Of a DNA stretch of 8,055 bases, positions 1-7,609 are shown one piece after another; within the stretch, counting starts at the first letter, position 1; each line of letters starts with the position of its first letter. The notes beneath the pieces are model-generated. The model saw nothing but the letters and a program-made list of their open reading frames with translations, was not told the DNA's origin and made no database searches. Location: NCBI GenBank assembly GCA_934276695.1, contig CAKQTF010000039.1, positions 1 through 8,055 on the forward strand. The letters are read 5' to 3'. The DNA comes from an uncultured Spirochaetales bacterium. GTDB lineage: Bacteria > Spirochaetota > Spirochaetia > Sphaerochaetales > Sphaerochaetaceae. A program made the translations under genes and the position numbers.

Positions 1-1
1 C

Positions 2-1006
2 GAGCTATGCAGGCTGCATCCGGACTGGGTAATAGGACGGAGTCCTGAGGGGAATGCCTGCGGGCGCAATGAGCAGCTTCTTGATCTTACAAGATGCGAT
101 GTGCAGGACTGGCTTATCGGAACACTCAACAGGCTTATAGACATCACGAAGATCGATTATCTGCGCTGGGATCTGAACCGCCTGTACTCAGATCCATTCT
201 CACATATGAAGACAGATGAATACGGAACATTCCAGCACAGATACATCCTTGGATTCTACAGGGTGCTTGACTCAGTCGCAAAGAAGAACCCACAGCTTTA
301 CATCGAAGCTTCAGGAAGCACAAGATTCGACCTCGGAATGCTGGCATTCGCATCATCAATATCATCCGGCGCGGCAACAGATCCGATCTCCAGGCTCAGG
401 ACGATCGAGGGCACACTGAGGCTTTACCCTCTCTCTGCCATCGGAGAGACTGTAGCCGGGTCCCCTGATCCTATGAGCGGCAGGATCATTGATGAGGAGA
501 CAAGATTCAATGCATCAGCCTTCGGCGTGATAGGATACTCAGCAGATACAGACAGGATGGAAATGGATGCAGAGACAAGAGTGAGGATGCAGATCGAGTT
601 CTACAAAGCATACAGGCCGCTTCTGCAGCTTGGCAGATTCCGGGCCGCTGAGAGCGGGAACAGGACTGTATGGACTGTATCGAACAGTGATTCATCGACA
701 ATCATTGTGCTGTATCTCCAGACGCTTAGGAAGCTGAATACAACAGCTGAGAAACTCAGGATAGAAGACGCAAATGAGGAATATGACTACCAGTTCTTCG
801 CAAGAGACCATTATCAGAGCGAAGTTGAGGAGGCACTCTTTCCTCAGGAGCCGGAATGCTATAACATCTCAGGTGATAGCCTGAAATGGGCTGGCATATC
901 GCTTGTCGACCAGATCTCCGGAACAGGAGCACGGGATGGGATGAGGAATCTGCCGGACTTCTCATCCAGGCTATACATTCTGAAAAAGGTAGTAGATAGG
1001 AATTGA
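2..1006 (+). CDS. GH36 alpha-galactosidase-like protein, C-terminal part (5' truncated by window edge)
   Basis: The frame is open from base 2, so the true start lies left of the window; 334 residues are visible of a family that is usually about 700 long. The GH36 TIM-barrel signature is clear: HPDW at visible residues 6-9, LDLTR before the barrel strand, and RWDLNR, where Asp57 (bases 170-172) matches the family nucleophile of KWDMNR. RFDLGML at 108-114 matches the galactose-binding RFD motif, and a beta-sandwich-like tail follows. The product would be expected to hydrolyse terminal alpha-galactosides. Two hallmarks are degenerate. The usual CxxGxGRFD segment reads IEASGSTRFD with no cysteine, and the usual W-T-S-D-D/N-T-D acid/base loop reads SSGAATD (residues 121-127). 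Activity is therefore doubtful, or the specificity has changed. The frame is otherwise intact. It overlaps gpsA at its stop codon. Confidence 0.85.
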   Translation, partial: ELCRLHPDWVIGRSPEGNACGRNEQLLDLTRCDVQDWLIGTLNRLIDITKIDYLRWDLNRLYSDPFSHMKTDEYGTFQHRYILGFYRVLDSVAKKNPQLYIEASGSTRFDLGMLAFASSISSGAATDPISRLRTIEGTLRLYPLSAIGETVAGSPDPMSGRIIDEETRFNASAFGVIGYSADTDRMEMDAETRVRMQIEFYKAYRPLLQLGRFRAAESGNRTVWTVSNSDSSTIIVLYLQTLRKLNTTAEKLRIEDANEEYDYQFFARDHYQSEVEEALFPQEPECYNISGDSLKWAGISLVDQISGTGARDGMRNLPDFSSRLYILKKVVDRN

Positions 1007-1962
1007 ATAATATAGTTGTAGCAGGTGCCGGCGTATTCGGCACAGCAATCGCAGAGCGCTTATCGTGGAATCAGGATAATAACGTAGTCCTCCATACAAT
1101 AGAGAAGGATGTTGAGAAGGATATAAATGAGAACCATCAGAACCTGAAGTACTTCCCATCCCGGTTTCTGAGCTCGCGTGTAAGCGCAACAGGCGACGAC
1201 AGCATATTCAGCACCGCTGACATCATCATGCTTGTCCTGCCTTCAAAGGTCATCGTCCCGTTCTCAGAGAGAATAAGAGGCAATGCAGGAAAGGATCCGC
1301 TTGTGATAAACCTGGCAAAGGGAATGAGCGATGAAGGCGCATTCATAACCGAGGACATCCCGTTCAAGAGGACAGCAAGCATGAAGGGCCCATCATTTGC
1401 CATTGAGACGATAAACGGTTTCCCGACAGCCTTCACATTCGGAGGAGAAAAGTCTGATTTCTGCTTCTTCAGGGATGAGGTACTGCCTAACACAGGCTTC
1501 ACTCTTGACTACTCCAGCGACGTAAGGGCTGTTGAGCTTCTCTCAATCCTGAAGAATATGTATGCAATCGCAATCGGCCTTGTATCAGGCAAATACAATA
1601 GCCCGAATGTCGATTTCCTGATCTACACAAAAGCTGTCAATGAGATGAGGGAGCTGCTGAAGATGTACGGATGCGACAGTGAGACGATCTTCAGATACTG
1701 CGGCATCGGGGATCTTGGGCTCACTGCACTGAATGACCTCTCCAGGAACAGGACATTCGGTATGCTGATCGGAAAGGGATTCACATTCGACAGTGAGAAG
1801 AACACAGCAACAGTCATTGAAGGCCAGAGGACAATAAAGCTCATCGGCGAATTCACAAGAGAGCAGCATGTAGCTGAGGACTTTCCGCTTGTCCAGTCCC
1901 TATACAAGCTGCTCTATGAAGGCGACTCACTCAACGACTATATAGTGAACGTTCTGAGGTAA
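1003..1962 (+). CDS. gpsA: NAD(P)H-dependent glycerol-3-phosphate dehydrogenase GpsA
   Basis: This cytoplasmic enzyme reduces dihydroxyacetone phosphate to sn-glycerol-3-phosphate, the backbone precursor of phospholipids. The N-terminus holds a Rossmann dinucleotide motif GAGVFG (about residues 8-13). It is followed by LPSKV, NLAKGM (the lysine is the conserved AKG motif), GPSFAIE, ELLSILKNMYAIAIGL (substrate and catalytic lysine region) and GIGDLGLT with SRNRTFG near the C-terminus, all in GpsA order. At 319 residues it is close to the usual 330. An in-frame TAG lies at 997-999 and the Rossmann strand begins almost at once, so TTG at 1003 is the only reasonable start. The start overlaps the stop of the glycosidase in a TTGA arrangement, which suggests translational coupling. 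Only a weak AGG-type ribosome site precedes it. It converges on the SIMPL gene with 5 bases between. Confidence 0.93.
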   Translation: MNNIVVAGAGVFGTAIAERLSWNQDNNVVLHTIEKDVEKDINENHQNLKYFPSRFLSSRVSATGDDSIFSTADIIMLVLPSKVIVPFSERIRGNAGKDPLVINLAKGMSDEGAFITEDIPFKRTASMKGPSFAIETINGFPTAFTFGGEKSDFCFFRDEVLPNTGFTLDYSSDVRAVELLSILKNMYAIAIGLVSGKYNSPNVDFLIYTKAVNEMRELLKMYGCDSETIFRYCGIGDLGLTALNDLSRNRTFGMLIGKGFTFDSEKNTATVIEGQRTIKLIGEFTREQHVAEDFPLVQSLYKLLYEGDSLNDYIVNVLR

Positions 1963-1967
1963 TGGGC

Positions 1968-2696
1968 TCAGTGCTCCAAAGAGAACACAGCAGAGACACT
2001 GTCCCTTACTACGACATCTCCTGCATAATACACTGTGGCTGAGCTGCTATCTGCTGCCTCAGCCTTTGCCATTATCGCATTGGCATATCTCGGAGCAGAG
2101 ACTGAGTAGGACCCAGCATCATCAGATATGGATATTACGCTGCCTACATTCATTCCAAGCGCTGCAGCATATGCCTCTGCCTTTGCTCTTGCATCAAGCA
2201 CAGCCTCCGCCCTGGCCTTTTCTATCATCTCTGCCTTATCATGCTTATCAAGCGATATAGATGAGATTGAGAGCCCATTCACAGAGGAAAGGCGCTCAAA
2301 TACAGTTCCGGCAATGCTTATGTCATCAAGCTCGACATTGACGCTCTCGCTTGCGCACTGCCCCTTGATCACCCTGTTTCCATCCACCCATTCATAATAT
2401 GGGCTTATCGAGATGTATCCGGTCTTCAGGTCCTCACGCTCGACACCGAACTCCTCTGTAAGGATCCCTATTGCCTTATTTATAAGGAGGCTTGCATCAG
2501 ATCTGGCATCTTCTCCTGTATCCCTTACGGCCTCTGCCTGTATTGTGAATGAGGCCTGATCAGCCTCTGCCCTGACTTCCCCGATGCCGGAGACACTGAC
2601 ATAAGGCTTGGTGCCAGCATCATTCATTATGCTCTGGCACGACGAGAGAAGGATCAATGCGGCTGCAGCAAGCACTGCGATGATTCTGCGGTTCAT
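1968..2696 (-). CDS. SIMPL-domain (DUF541) lipoprotein
   Basis: The 242-residue product begins with a lipoprotein signal peptide: Arg3-Arg4, a hydrophobic Ala/Leu/Ile core, and a lipobox LSSC with Cys20 as the lipidation site. Export and membrane anchoring are therefore likely. The mature part has the SIMPL/DUF541 pattern: VSVSGIGEVRAEADQASFTIQ at the start, a central YYEW segment, VNVELDD, and a late helix rich in KARAEAVLDARAKAEAYA followed by LG..VG.V. The family includes periplasmic YggE and Brucella BP26, and its biochemical role is poorly defined (some members are linked to oxidative stress). A good Shine-Dalgarno site AAAGGAG (2704-2710) lies 7 bases before the ATG. It follows mrp on the same strand after a 45-base gap, so the two are probably co-transcribed. 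Confidence 0.85.
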   Translation of the reverse strand: MNRRIIAVLAAAALILLSSCQSIMNDAGTKPYVSVSGIGEVRAEADQASFTIQAEAVRDTGEDARSDASLLINKAIGILTEEFGVEREDLKTGYISISPYYEWVDGNRVIKGQCASESVNVELDDISIAGTVFERLSSVNGLSISSISLDKHDKAEMIEKARAEAVLDARAKAEAYAAALGMNVGSVISISDDAGSYSVSAPRYANAIMAKAEAADSSSATVYYAGDVVVRDSVSAVFSLEH

Positions 2697-2741
2697 TATT
2701 AGGCTCCTTTCCTTTCAGAGGCAGATGAGAAGCTGGCTCCT

Positions 2742-3665
2742 CTATTTCTTCCTCGAAGGGCAGTTTGATGTGCATGCTGCACACGCTGACGGCGCACAGC
2801 CCGGTGTTCCAAGAAACGATGTATCCCTGCTTGTCGAGCATGCAGTGCCATTGTTTATGGCATCTGCAATAGCCCTGAATGCATCACGCGACGGATGGAC
2901 GCCCTGCTCCTGGGACCAGTCTCTTCCCGCATCCTCTGCAGAGCACAGATCAACCTCCATAGGGATAGCACCGAGGAATGGGACATGCATCTCACTGCAC
3001 ATGTTCTTTCCGCCATCCTTTCCGAAAATGTATATCTCATTGCCGCACTCAGGACATCTGAGACCTGACATATTCTCAATGACGCCTATTATTGCCATGC
3101 CGCACTTACGGGCGAATGTCACGCTGCGCTTTGAGTCCAGCACAGCCACAGCCTGCGGTGTTGTGACTATTACCGCTCCTGTAAGCTCAGGAATTGACTG
3201 CACAACAGTCAGCTGCTCATCACCTGTTCCAGGAGGAGTATCTATAAGAAGATAATCAAGGTCGCCCCACTCCGTATCACCGAGGAACTGCCTTATAGCA
3301 CTGTTCTTCATGGATCCGCGCCAGATCACAGGAGCTTCAGGATCTTCCAGTGCGAATGAAAGAGACATGACCTTAAGACCATTCCTGACTTCGACAGGGT
3401 ACATTGTGATGCCATCAGGGCTTGAGAGCTCCATTCCTTCTGCCCCGAACATCTTAGCAACATTCGGTCCATGGAGATCTACATCAAGCACACCGACCCT
3501 GCATCCCATATCAGCAAGCTCATTAGCAAGATTGACTGTGACGGTAGTCTTGCCGACTCCGCCCTTGCCGCTCATGATCATTATCTTGCGGCCGATCCTA
3601 TCCATCCTGGCCCTGATCCTTGCGCTCTGAGCCTCATATTCATCCATCTGATTCTCACCAGCCAT
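2742..3665 (-). CDS. mrp: Mrp/NBP35-family Fe-S cluster carrier ATPase with C-terminal cysteine tail
   Basis: This is a cytoplasmic P-loop ATPase of the Mrp/ApbC/Nbp35 family, which carries and delivers iron-sulfur clusters. The deviant Walker A GKGGVGKT is at residues 33-40 (Lys34 and Lys39). DVDLHGPNV at 61-69 is the switch I region, DTPPGTGDE at 142-150 is the Walker B/switch II region, and the bridging-cluster CxxC is Cys204-Pro-Glu-Cys207. The core is of normal length. The unusual part is the last 35 residues: a low-complexity extension with Cys276 and then Cys290-x4-Cys295-x2-Cys298-x3-Cys302, ending SRKK, which could bind another metal or cluster. Family members with extra cysteines more often carry them at the N-terminus, which is cysteine-free here. 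GGAG in TAGGAGAGG lies 8 bases before the ATG. It is the first gene of a leftward pair with the SIMPL lipoprotein. Confidence 0.92.
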   Translation of the reverse strand: MAGENQMDEYEAQSARIRARMDRIGRKIMIMSGKGGVGKTTVTVNLANELADMGCRVGVLDVDLHGPNVAKMFGAEGMELSSPDGITMYPVEVRNGLKVMSLSFALEDPEAPVIWRGSMKNSAIRQFLGDTEWGDLDYLLIDTPPGTGDEQLTVVQSIPELTGAVIVTTPQAVAVLDSKRSVTFARKCGMAIIGVIENMSGLRCPECGNEIYIFGKDGGKNMCSEMHVPFLGAIPMEVDLCSAEDAGRDWSQEQGVHPSRDAFRAIADAINNGTACSTSRDTSFLGTPGCAPSACAACTSNCPSRKK

Positions 3666-3689
3666 TACTACCTCTCCTACAGTCTAAGG

Positions 3690-3718
3690 ATAACACAGAT
3701 TAAGCTTTTTTTGTAAAC
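3690..3718 (-). promoter_or_regulatory. possible mrp promoter
   Basis: On the minus strand TTTACA (3718-3713) could be a -35 box. It has a weak -10 candidate, TGTTAT (3696-3691) with a 16-base spacer or TTATCC (3694-3689) with 18. A transcript would start near 3684, giving a leader of about 20 bases. The -10 match is poor, so this is tentative. Confidence 0.3.
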
Positions 3719-3741
3719 CATAGCCAGAATTGTGTAAACCT
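3713..3741. repeat. pair of direct repeats, TGTAAACC, 21 bp apart
   Basis: TGTAAACC occurs at 3713-3720 and again at 3734-3741. The start-to-start distance is 21 bases, about two helical turns, so a protein would see both on the same face. They lie in the divergent mrp/oadG intergenic region. Just to the right are two overlapping palindromes, GCAATTGC (3754-3761) and GCATTAATGC (3760-3769). Together they could be operator sites for a regulator. No particular regulator is recognisable. Confidence 0.35.
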
Positions 3742-3811
3742 TATATGGCAAAGCAATTGCATTAATGCCTTCATATCGATAAAAAAATAAAAACTAACCT
3801 ATTTGCGATTA

Positions 3812-3841
3812 TTGAATCCTGTTTTGCCTTTCTGTTATAGT
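3812..3841 (+). promoter_or_regulatory. probable sigma70-type promoter of the oadGAB operon
   Basis: TTGAAT (3812-3817) and TATAGT (3836-3841) are separated by 18 bases. Initiation would fall near 3848, leaving a leader of about 30 bases before oadG. It lies in an AT-rich stretch of the 213-base divergent spacer. This is the best match to a housekeeping promoter upstream of the operon. Confidence 0.55.
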
Positions 3842-3866
3842 AGAAACTGAAAGCTTAATATCTGAT

Positions 3867-3871
3867 AGGAG
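3867..3871 (+). promoter_or_regulatory. ribosome binding site of oadG
   Basis: AGGAG lies 7 bases before ATG 3879. This spacing favours ATG 3879 over the in-frame TTG at 3873, which would have almost no spacer. Confidence 0.75.
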
Positions 3872-3878
3872 TTTGATA

Positions 3879-4157
3879 ATGTTAGCATTACTGGTAAACC
3901 TGCCTAAGGATCAGCTTATACAGCAGATCAAAGACGGCGGGGTATTAATGTTATTAGGAATGTGCACTGTCTTCGTCTTCCTGATCATTCTCATATATGC
4001 GACAAAGCTTATGAGTAAGATTATCAGCAGGATAAAGCCAAGCACGCCTGAGACAAAGAGAAGTGCAGAAGCAAAAACAGCAAGCCATTCATCCGCTGCA
4101 GACGATGCAATGACAGCTGCCGCAATCGCAGCCGCTTGGGACAAATCAAGCAAGTAA
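3879..4157 (+). CDS. oadG: oxaloacetate decarboxylase gamma-type subunit (OadG family)
   Basis: This 92-residue membrane protein has the OadG layout. A short polar N-terminus is followed by one transmembrane helix (LMLLGMCTVFVFLIILIYAT, about residues 24-43), a basic KLMSKIISRIK stretch and a flexible polar linker. It ends in an alanine-rich segment DDAMTAAAIAAAW, which is typical of the family. In known sodium pumps gamma bridges the soluble alpha subunit and the membrane beta subunit and stabilises the complex. Sequence similarity across this family is weak, so the call rests on length, topology, the AAAIAAA tail and the position directly before the alpha and beta genes. The usual C-terminal zinc-binding histidines are not obvious; one histidine (HSSAADD) precedes the tail. 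The gene starts the operon and lies 14 bases before oadA. Confidence 0.82.
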   Translation: MLALLVNLPKDQLIQQIKDGGVLMLLGMCTVFVFLIILIYATKLMSKIISRIKPSTPETKRSAEAKTASHSSAADDAMTAAAIAAAWDKSSK

Positions 4158-4171
4158 AGAGGTTATAGGAA

Positions 4172-6265
4172 ATGAGTAAGAAAAAAGTTAACTTCATGTG
4201 TACAGCATTCCGCGATGGATTCCAGTCTGTTTTCGGTGCTAGGGTTTTCACAAAGGACTTCATGCCAGCTGTTGAAGCAGCAAGAAAGGCAGGAATAACA
4301 CATTTCGAAGCAGGTGGCGGTGCACGTTTCCAGGCTCTTTACTTCTATACAAACGAAGATGCCTTCAAGATGATGGATACATTCAGGGAAGTCGCAGGAC
4401 CTGATGCGAATCTGCAGACACTTGCAAGAGGCGTCAATGTTGTAGGCCTTGATTCCCAGCCAAGAGACATGATCAAGCTCCATGCACAGCTCTTCAAGAA
4501 GCATGGCATGACAACTATCAGAAACTTCGATGCACTGAATGATGTCAACAACCTCATCGATTCAGGAAAGGCAATCGTAGAAGCAGGACTGAAGCATGAG
4601 GTGACTGTCACAATGATGAGCCTTCCAGAGGGAGTCACAGGCGCACATAACCCAGACTTCTATGAAAGGATCCTCAAGGAGATCCTGGATGCAGGGATCC
4701 CATTCGATTCACTCTGCTTCAAGGATGCTTCAGGCACATCCACTCCTTCAACAGTCTATGAGACCGTGAAGAGAGCAAGAAAGCTTATCGGAAATGAGAA
4801 GACAATCGTATTCCACTCCCATGAGACAGCTGGCGTATCAATCGCACAGTACCTCGCAGCTCTTGAAGCCGGTGCTAACCAGCTTGACCTCTCAATGTCT
4901 CCAGTATCAGGCGGAACATGCCAGCCGGACATCATAACAATGTGGCACGCACTGCGCGGCACAGACTATGATCTCGGTGTCGATATCAAGAAGATCCAGG
5001 ATGCAGAGCACGTGTTCGAGCAGTGCATGGCAGACTACTTCGTTCCACCAGAGGCAGAGAAAGTCAATCCGAACATCCCGTTCTTCCCACTCCCAGGCGG
5101 TGCTCTTACAGCAAATACACAGATGCTCAGAGACAATGGCCTGATGGATAAATATCCTCTGATCGTAGAAGCTATGGGCGAGACTGTTGCTAAGGGTGGC
5201 TTCGGAACTTCCGTAACACCTGTATCACAGTTCTATTTCCAGCAGGCATTCAACAATGTCATGTTCGGACCATGGAAGAAATTCGCTGAAGGCTATGGAA
5301 AGATGGTTCTCGGCTACTTCGGAAAGACTCCTGTTGCTCCGGACCCAGAAGTTGTCAAGCTCGCATCTGAGGCTCTCAAGCTCCAGCCTACAACAGAAAA
5401 GGTCGTAGACATCAACGATAAGGATCCAAATAAGGGAATCAAGGCAGCAAAGAAGATGCTTGCTGACGCAGGTCTTCCAGAGACAGATGAGAACATCTTC
5501 ATTGCTGGAGCATGTAAGGAAAAGGGAATCCTCTACCTCACAGGAAAGGCTAAGGTCAATGGTGTAAGGCTTAAGAGCCAGATGACAGAGAAGAAGGCTG
5601 CATCTTCTGCTGATAAGAACGGCGAATATACTGTAACAGTCAATGGAACAGCTTATGGCGTCAAGCTCAATGGAGATAAGGCTGTTGTCAACGGCGTTGA
5701 GTACCCACTCAGCATCGTAAATGGGCTCAAGGCTGCATCTGCAGCTCCTGCAGCAGCTGTTGTGACAGGATCTGAGGACGTCAAGGCACCAATGCCGGGT
5801 CTTGTGCTCCGCATCAATGTCAAGGTCGGTGACACAGTCAAGAAGAACGACGTGATCATGGTCATGGAAGCTATGAAGATGGAGAATGAGATCTATGCTC
5901 CATGTGATGGAAAGATCACTTCAATCGCAGTTTCCCAGGGACAGCAGCTCCAGGCTGGCGATAGCCTCATCACAATCGGAGGCACAGTCGTAGCAGCTCC
6001 TGCAGCTCCTAAGGCTGAGACAGCAGCTCCTGCAGCAGCACCGAAGGCTGGCGGCGAGCAGATTCTTGCACCAATGCCAGGTCTCGTGCTCCGCTTTAAT
6101 GTAAAGCAGGGACAGGCTGTCAAGAAGAATGATGTTCTTATGGTTATGGAAGCCATGAAGATGGAGAATGAAATCTATGCTCCATGCGATGGCACTATAG
6201 CTTCGATCAATGTGAATCAGGGTGATCAGCTCCAGGCTGGCGATGTCCTGATGGTTATTGCTTAA
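4172..6265 (+). CDS. oadA: oxaloacetate decarboxylase alpha-type subunit with two tandem biotinyl domains
   Basis: This soluble carboxyltransferase moves CO2 from a 2-oxo acid, most likely oxaloacetate, to biotin for use by OadB. The HMGL-like TIM barrel (about 1-280) has the metal and catalytic set: Asp15 in RDGFQS, Lys184 in CFKDASG (the lysine carbamylated in relatives), His215 and His217 in HSHETAG, and the threonine of PGGALT. A PYC/OADA helical domain (about 290-460) and a short beta-rich spacer follow. Two biotinyl domains come last, at about 539-604 and 633-697. Each has the AMKM site, with biotinyl lysines at Lys569 and Lys663, joined by an Ala/Pro-rich linker. Typical alpha subunits have about 590-600 residues and one such domain; this one has 697. 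Compared with the usual RDAHQS...GGATFD the protein reads RDGFQS...GGARFQ, so the substrate could differ. An AAGAGG site (4157-4162) precedes the start. Confidence 0.9.
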   Translation: MSKKKVNFMCTAFRDGFQSVFGARVFTKDFMPAVEAARKAGITHFEAGGGARFQALYFYTNEDAFKMMDTFREVAGPDANLQTLARGVNVVGLDSQPRDMIKLHAQLFKKHGMTTIRNFDALNDVNNLIDSGKAIVEAGLKHEVTVTMMSLPEGVTGAHNPDFYERILKEILDAGIPFDSLCFKDASGTSTPSTVYETVKRARKLIGNEKTIVFHSHETAGVSIAQYLAALEAGANQLDLSMSPVSGGTCQPDIITMWHALRGTDYDLGVDIKKIQDAEHVFEQCMADYFVPPEAEKVNPNIPFFPLPGGALTANTQMLRDNGLMDKYPLIVEAMGETVAKGGFGTSVTPVSQFYFQQAFNNVMFGPWKKFAEGYGKMVLGYFGKTPVAPDPEVVKLASEALKLQPTTEKVVDINDKDPNKGIKAAKKMLADAGLPETDENIFIAGACKEKGILYLTGKAKVNGVRLKSQMTEKKAASSADKNGEYTVTVNGTAYGVKLNGDKAVVNGVEYPLSIVNGLKAASAAPAAAVVTGSEDVKAPMPGLVLRINVKVGDTVKKNDVIMVMEAMKMENEIYAPCDGKITSIAVSQGQQLQAGDSLITIGGTVVAAPAAPKAETAAPAAAPKAGGEQILAPMPGLVLRFNVKQGQAVKKNDVLMVMEAMKMENEIYAPCDGTIASINVNQGDQLQAGDVLMVIA
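5786..6262 (+). repeat. tandem duplication of the biotinyl domain inside oadA
   Basis: The segment 5786-5980 and the segment 6068-6262 encode two aligned 65-residue biotinyl domains, offset by 94 codons. They are clearly similar at the DNA level, including shared stretches such as GTCAAGAAGAA and CTCCAGGCTGGCGAT. The copies differ at many codons, so the duplication is not brand new. Confidence 0.9.
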
Positions 6266-6269
6266 GGAG
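6264..6269 (+). promoter_or_regulatory. ribosome binding site of oadB overlapping the oadA stop
   Basis: AAGGAG lies 6 bases before ATG 6276 and overlaps the oadA stop codon (6263-6265). This fixes the oadB start at 6276 rather than the in-frame TTG at 6258 and suggests coupled translation. Confidence 0.85.
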
Positions 6270-6275
6270 TATTCA

Positions 6276-7469
6276 ATGAGCGCAATTACTAGCGGACTTG
6301 CTTCCCTCTGGTCGACAACAGGCCTTGTCGGCTTTGCTGGACCAGATGGCTGGAAGAATATAATAATGATCCTTGTCGGATTCCTTCTCCTGTATCTTGC
6401 AATCAAGAAGGGATTCGAGCCACTGCTGCTGATTCCAATTGCAATGGGCTGTATTCTTTCGAATATTCCTTTCGCATACATCGCAAGCGTAGATCCATCT
6501 AGCGGAGACGCTGGATTCATCAAGATCCTGTATGATGCAGGCATTGAGTCTGGACTGTTCCCTATCCTCATCTTCATGGGTGTAGGTGCAATGACAGATT
6601 TCGGACCGCTGATTGCAAACCCGAAGACACTTCTCCTCGGTGCAGCAGCACAGCTCGGAATCTTCACAGCACTCATCGGAGCACTCCTGCTGTCTTTCAT
6701 CCCAGGCATCAACTTCAATCTTAATGTAGCTGCTTCAATCGGAATCATAGGCGGTGCTGATGGCCCTACAGCTATATATGTGACAAGCCGTCTTGCGCCT
6801 GAGTACCTTGGCTCAATCGCAGTCGCAGCTTATTCATACATGGCTCTTGTGCCAATCATCCAGCCACCTATCATGAAGGCTCTCACAACAAAGGAAGAGA
6901 GACTGATAAAGATGCAGCAGCTCAGACCTGTATCAAAGACAGAGAAGATCATCTTCCCTGTTCTTGTAATCTCACTCTGCGCACTGCTTCTTCCTTCTGC
7001 ATGCCCTCTGATCGGTGCTCTGATGTTCGGTAACCTTGCAAAGGAATGCGGATGCATCACACGTCTTTCAGATACTATGTCAAATGCACTGATGAACATT
7101 GTCACAATCATGCTTGGCCTCTCCGTAGGCTCAAAGATGGCTGCAGACAGGTTCCTCAACCTCGAGACACTCGGCATTCTCCTTCTCGGAATGGTCGCAT
7201 TCGGAGTCGGAACTGCAGGCGGAGTGCTTCTTGCTAAGCTTATGAATAAGTGCTCTAAGACTCCTATCAACCCGCTCATCGGAGCTGCTGGCGTATCTGC
7301 TGTTCCTATGGCAGCAAGAGTTGCCAGCAAGGTTGGTCAGGAAGAGGATCCTCAGAACTTCCTACTGATGCATGCAATGGGACCGAACGTATCCGGAGTA
7401 ATCGGATCTGCAGTTGCAGCTGGTGTACTCCTGTCTGTAGTGCCTAGCCTGCTTGCTGCTGTTGTATAA
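6276..7469 (+). CDS. oadB: Na+-translocating oxaloacetate decarboxylase beta subunit (membrane pump)
   Basis: OadB is the integral membrane subunit that decarboxylates carboxybiotin and couples this to Na+ export. The 397-residue product is hydrophobic throughout, with roughly nine or ten membrane segments. It has both family hallmarks: [10 protein letters not shown], in which Asp162 corresponds to the essential aspartate of the Na+ site, and the C-terminal block [19 protein letters not shown] followed by [33 protein letters not shown] in the middle also fits. The length is slightly below that of the Klebsiella protein, as is common in anaerobes. The same family serves methylmalonyl-CoA and glutaconyl-CoA decarboxylases, but the HMGL-type alpha subunit next door points to oxaloacetate or a similar 2-oxo acid. 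It is the last gene of the operon and is followed within about 20 bases by a terminator. Confidence 0.95.
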   Translation: MSAITSGLASLWSTTGLVGFAGPDGWKNIIMILVGFLLLYLAIKKGFEPLLLIPIAMGCILSNIPFAYIASVDPSSGDAGFIKILYDAGIESGLFPILIFMGVGAMTDFGPLIANPKTLLLGAAAQLGIFTALIGALLLSFIPGINFNLNVAASIGIIGGADGPTAIYVTSRLAPEYLGSIAVAAYSYMALVPIIQPPIMKALTTKEERLIKMQQLRPVSKTEKIIFPVLVISLCALLLPSACPLIGALMFGNLAKECGCITRLSDTMSNALMNIVTIMLGLSVGSKMAADRFLNLETLGILLLGMVAFGVGTAGGVLLAKLMNKCSKTPINPLIGAAGVSAVPMAARVASKVGQEEDPQNFLLMHAMGPNVSGVIGSAVAAGVLLSVVPSLLAAVV

Positions 7470-7489
7470 GAGGAAAAAAATCCTTATGA

Positions 7490-7516
7490 GGCTCTCGGTT
7501 ATCCGAGGGCCTTTTT
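7490..7516 (+). terminator. rho-independent terminator of the oadGAB operon
   Basis: GGCTCTCGG (7490-7498) pairs with CCGAGGGCC (7503-7511), giving 9 pairs with one G-U and a TTAT loop. A run of five T follows at 7512-7516. It begins 21 bases after the oadB stop. Confidence 0.93.
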
Positions 7517-7583
7517 CATTCAGATGAAAAAAATCATGGAATTTGTTTTGTTATCAGAGATTTAAGGCTATATACCTAATAAC
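7517..7583. other. AT-rich spacer between oad terminator and tracrRNA
   Basis: The stretch between the two terminators has no open frame with a ribosome site, no CRISPR repeat and no clear promoter. It appears to be plain spacer where two converging transcription units end. Confidence 0.5.
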
Positions 7584-7609
7584 AAAAAAACCATCCACTA
7601 AATGGATGG
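7584..7609 (-). terminator. rho-independent terminator ending the predicted tracrRNA
   Basis: On the minus strand a perfect 7-bp stem CCATCCA (7609-7603) / TGGATGG (7597-7591) with a 5-base loop is followed directly by seven T. There is no T run on the plus side, so it works only for leftward transcription. Confidence 0.9.

Noticed and set aside
2..1006. GH36 gene as a pseudogene
   Set aside because: Despite the lost catalytic-loop residues the frame is uninterrupted over 334 codons and the fold motifs are kept, so decay is not shown.
1963..1967. Shared terminator between convergent gpsA and the SIMPL gene
   Set aside because: Only 5 bases separate the stop codons and no hairpin with a T run was found there. 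Termination must occur inside the opposing gene or by another route.
2697..2741. Terminator or attenuator between mrp and the SIMPL gene
   Set aside because: An imperfect inverted repeat (AGAGG/CCTCT with CAG/CTG) is present, but no T run follows on the minus strand, so it does not look like a terminator.
2608..3255. 215-codon open frame on the plus strand
   Set aside because: It lies antisense to mrp and the start of the SIMPL gene, which are well supported. Its translation has no recognisable domain and no ribosome site was seen.
5921..6748. 275-codon open frame on the minus strand
   Set aside because: It is the complement of the end of oadA and the start of oadB, both with clear family motifs. 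Its translation is Ser/Arg/Cys-rich without a family pattern.
6830..7330. 166-codon open frame on the minus strand
   Set aside because: It is antisense to conserved membrane segments of oadB and shows no independent evidence of coding.
7470..7485. Small hairpin AGGA/TCCT with an A-rich loop after oadB
   Set aside because: The stem is only 4 bp and is followed by no T run; the strong terminator just downstream explains the end of the operon.
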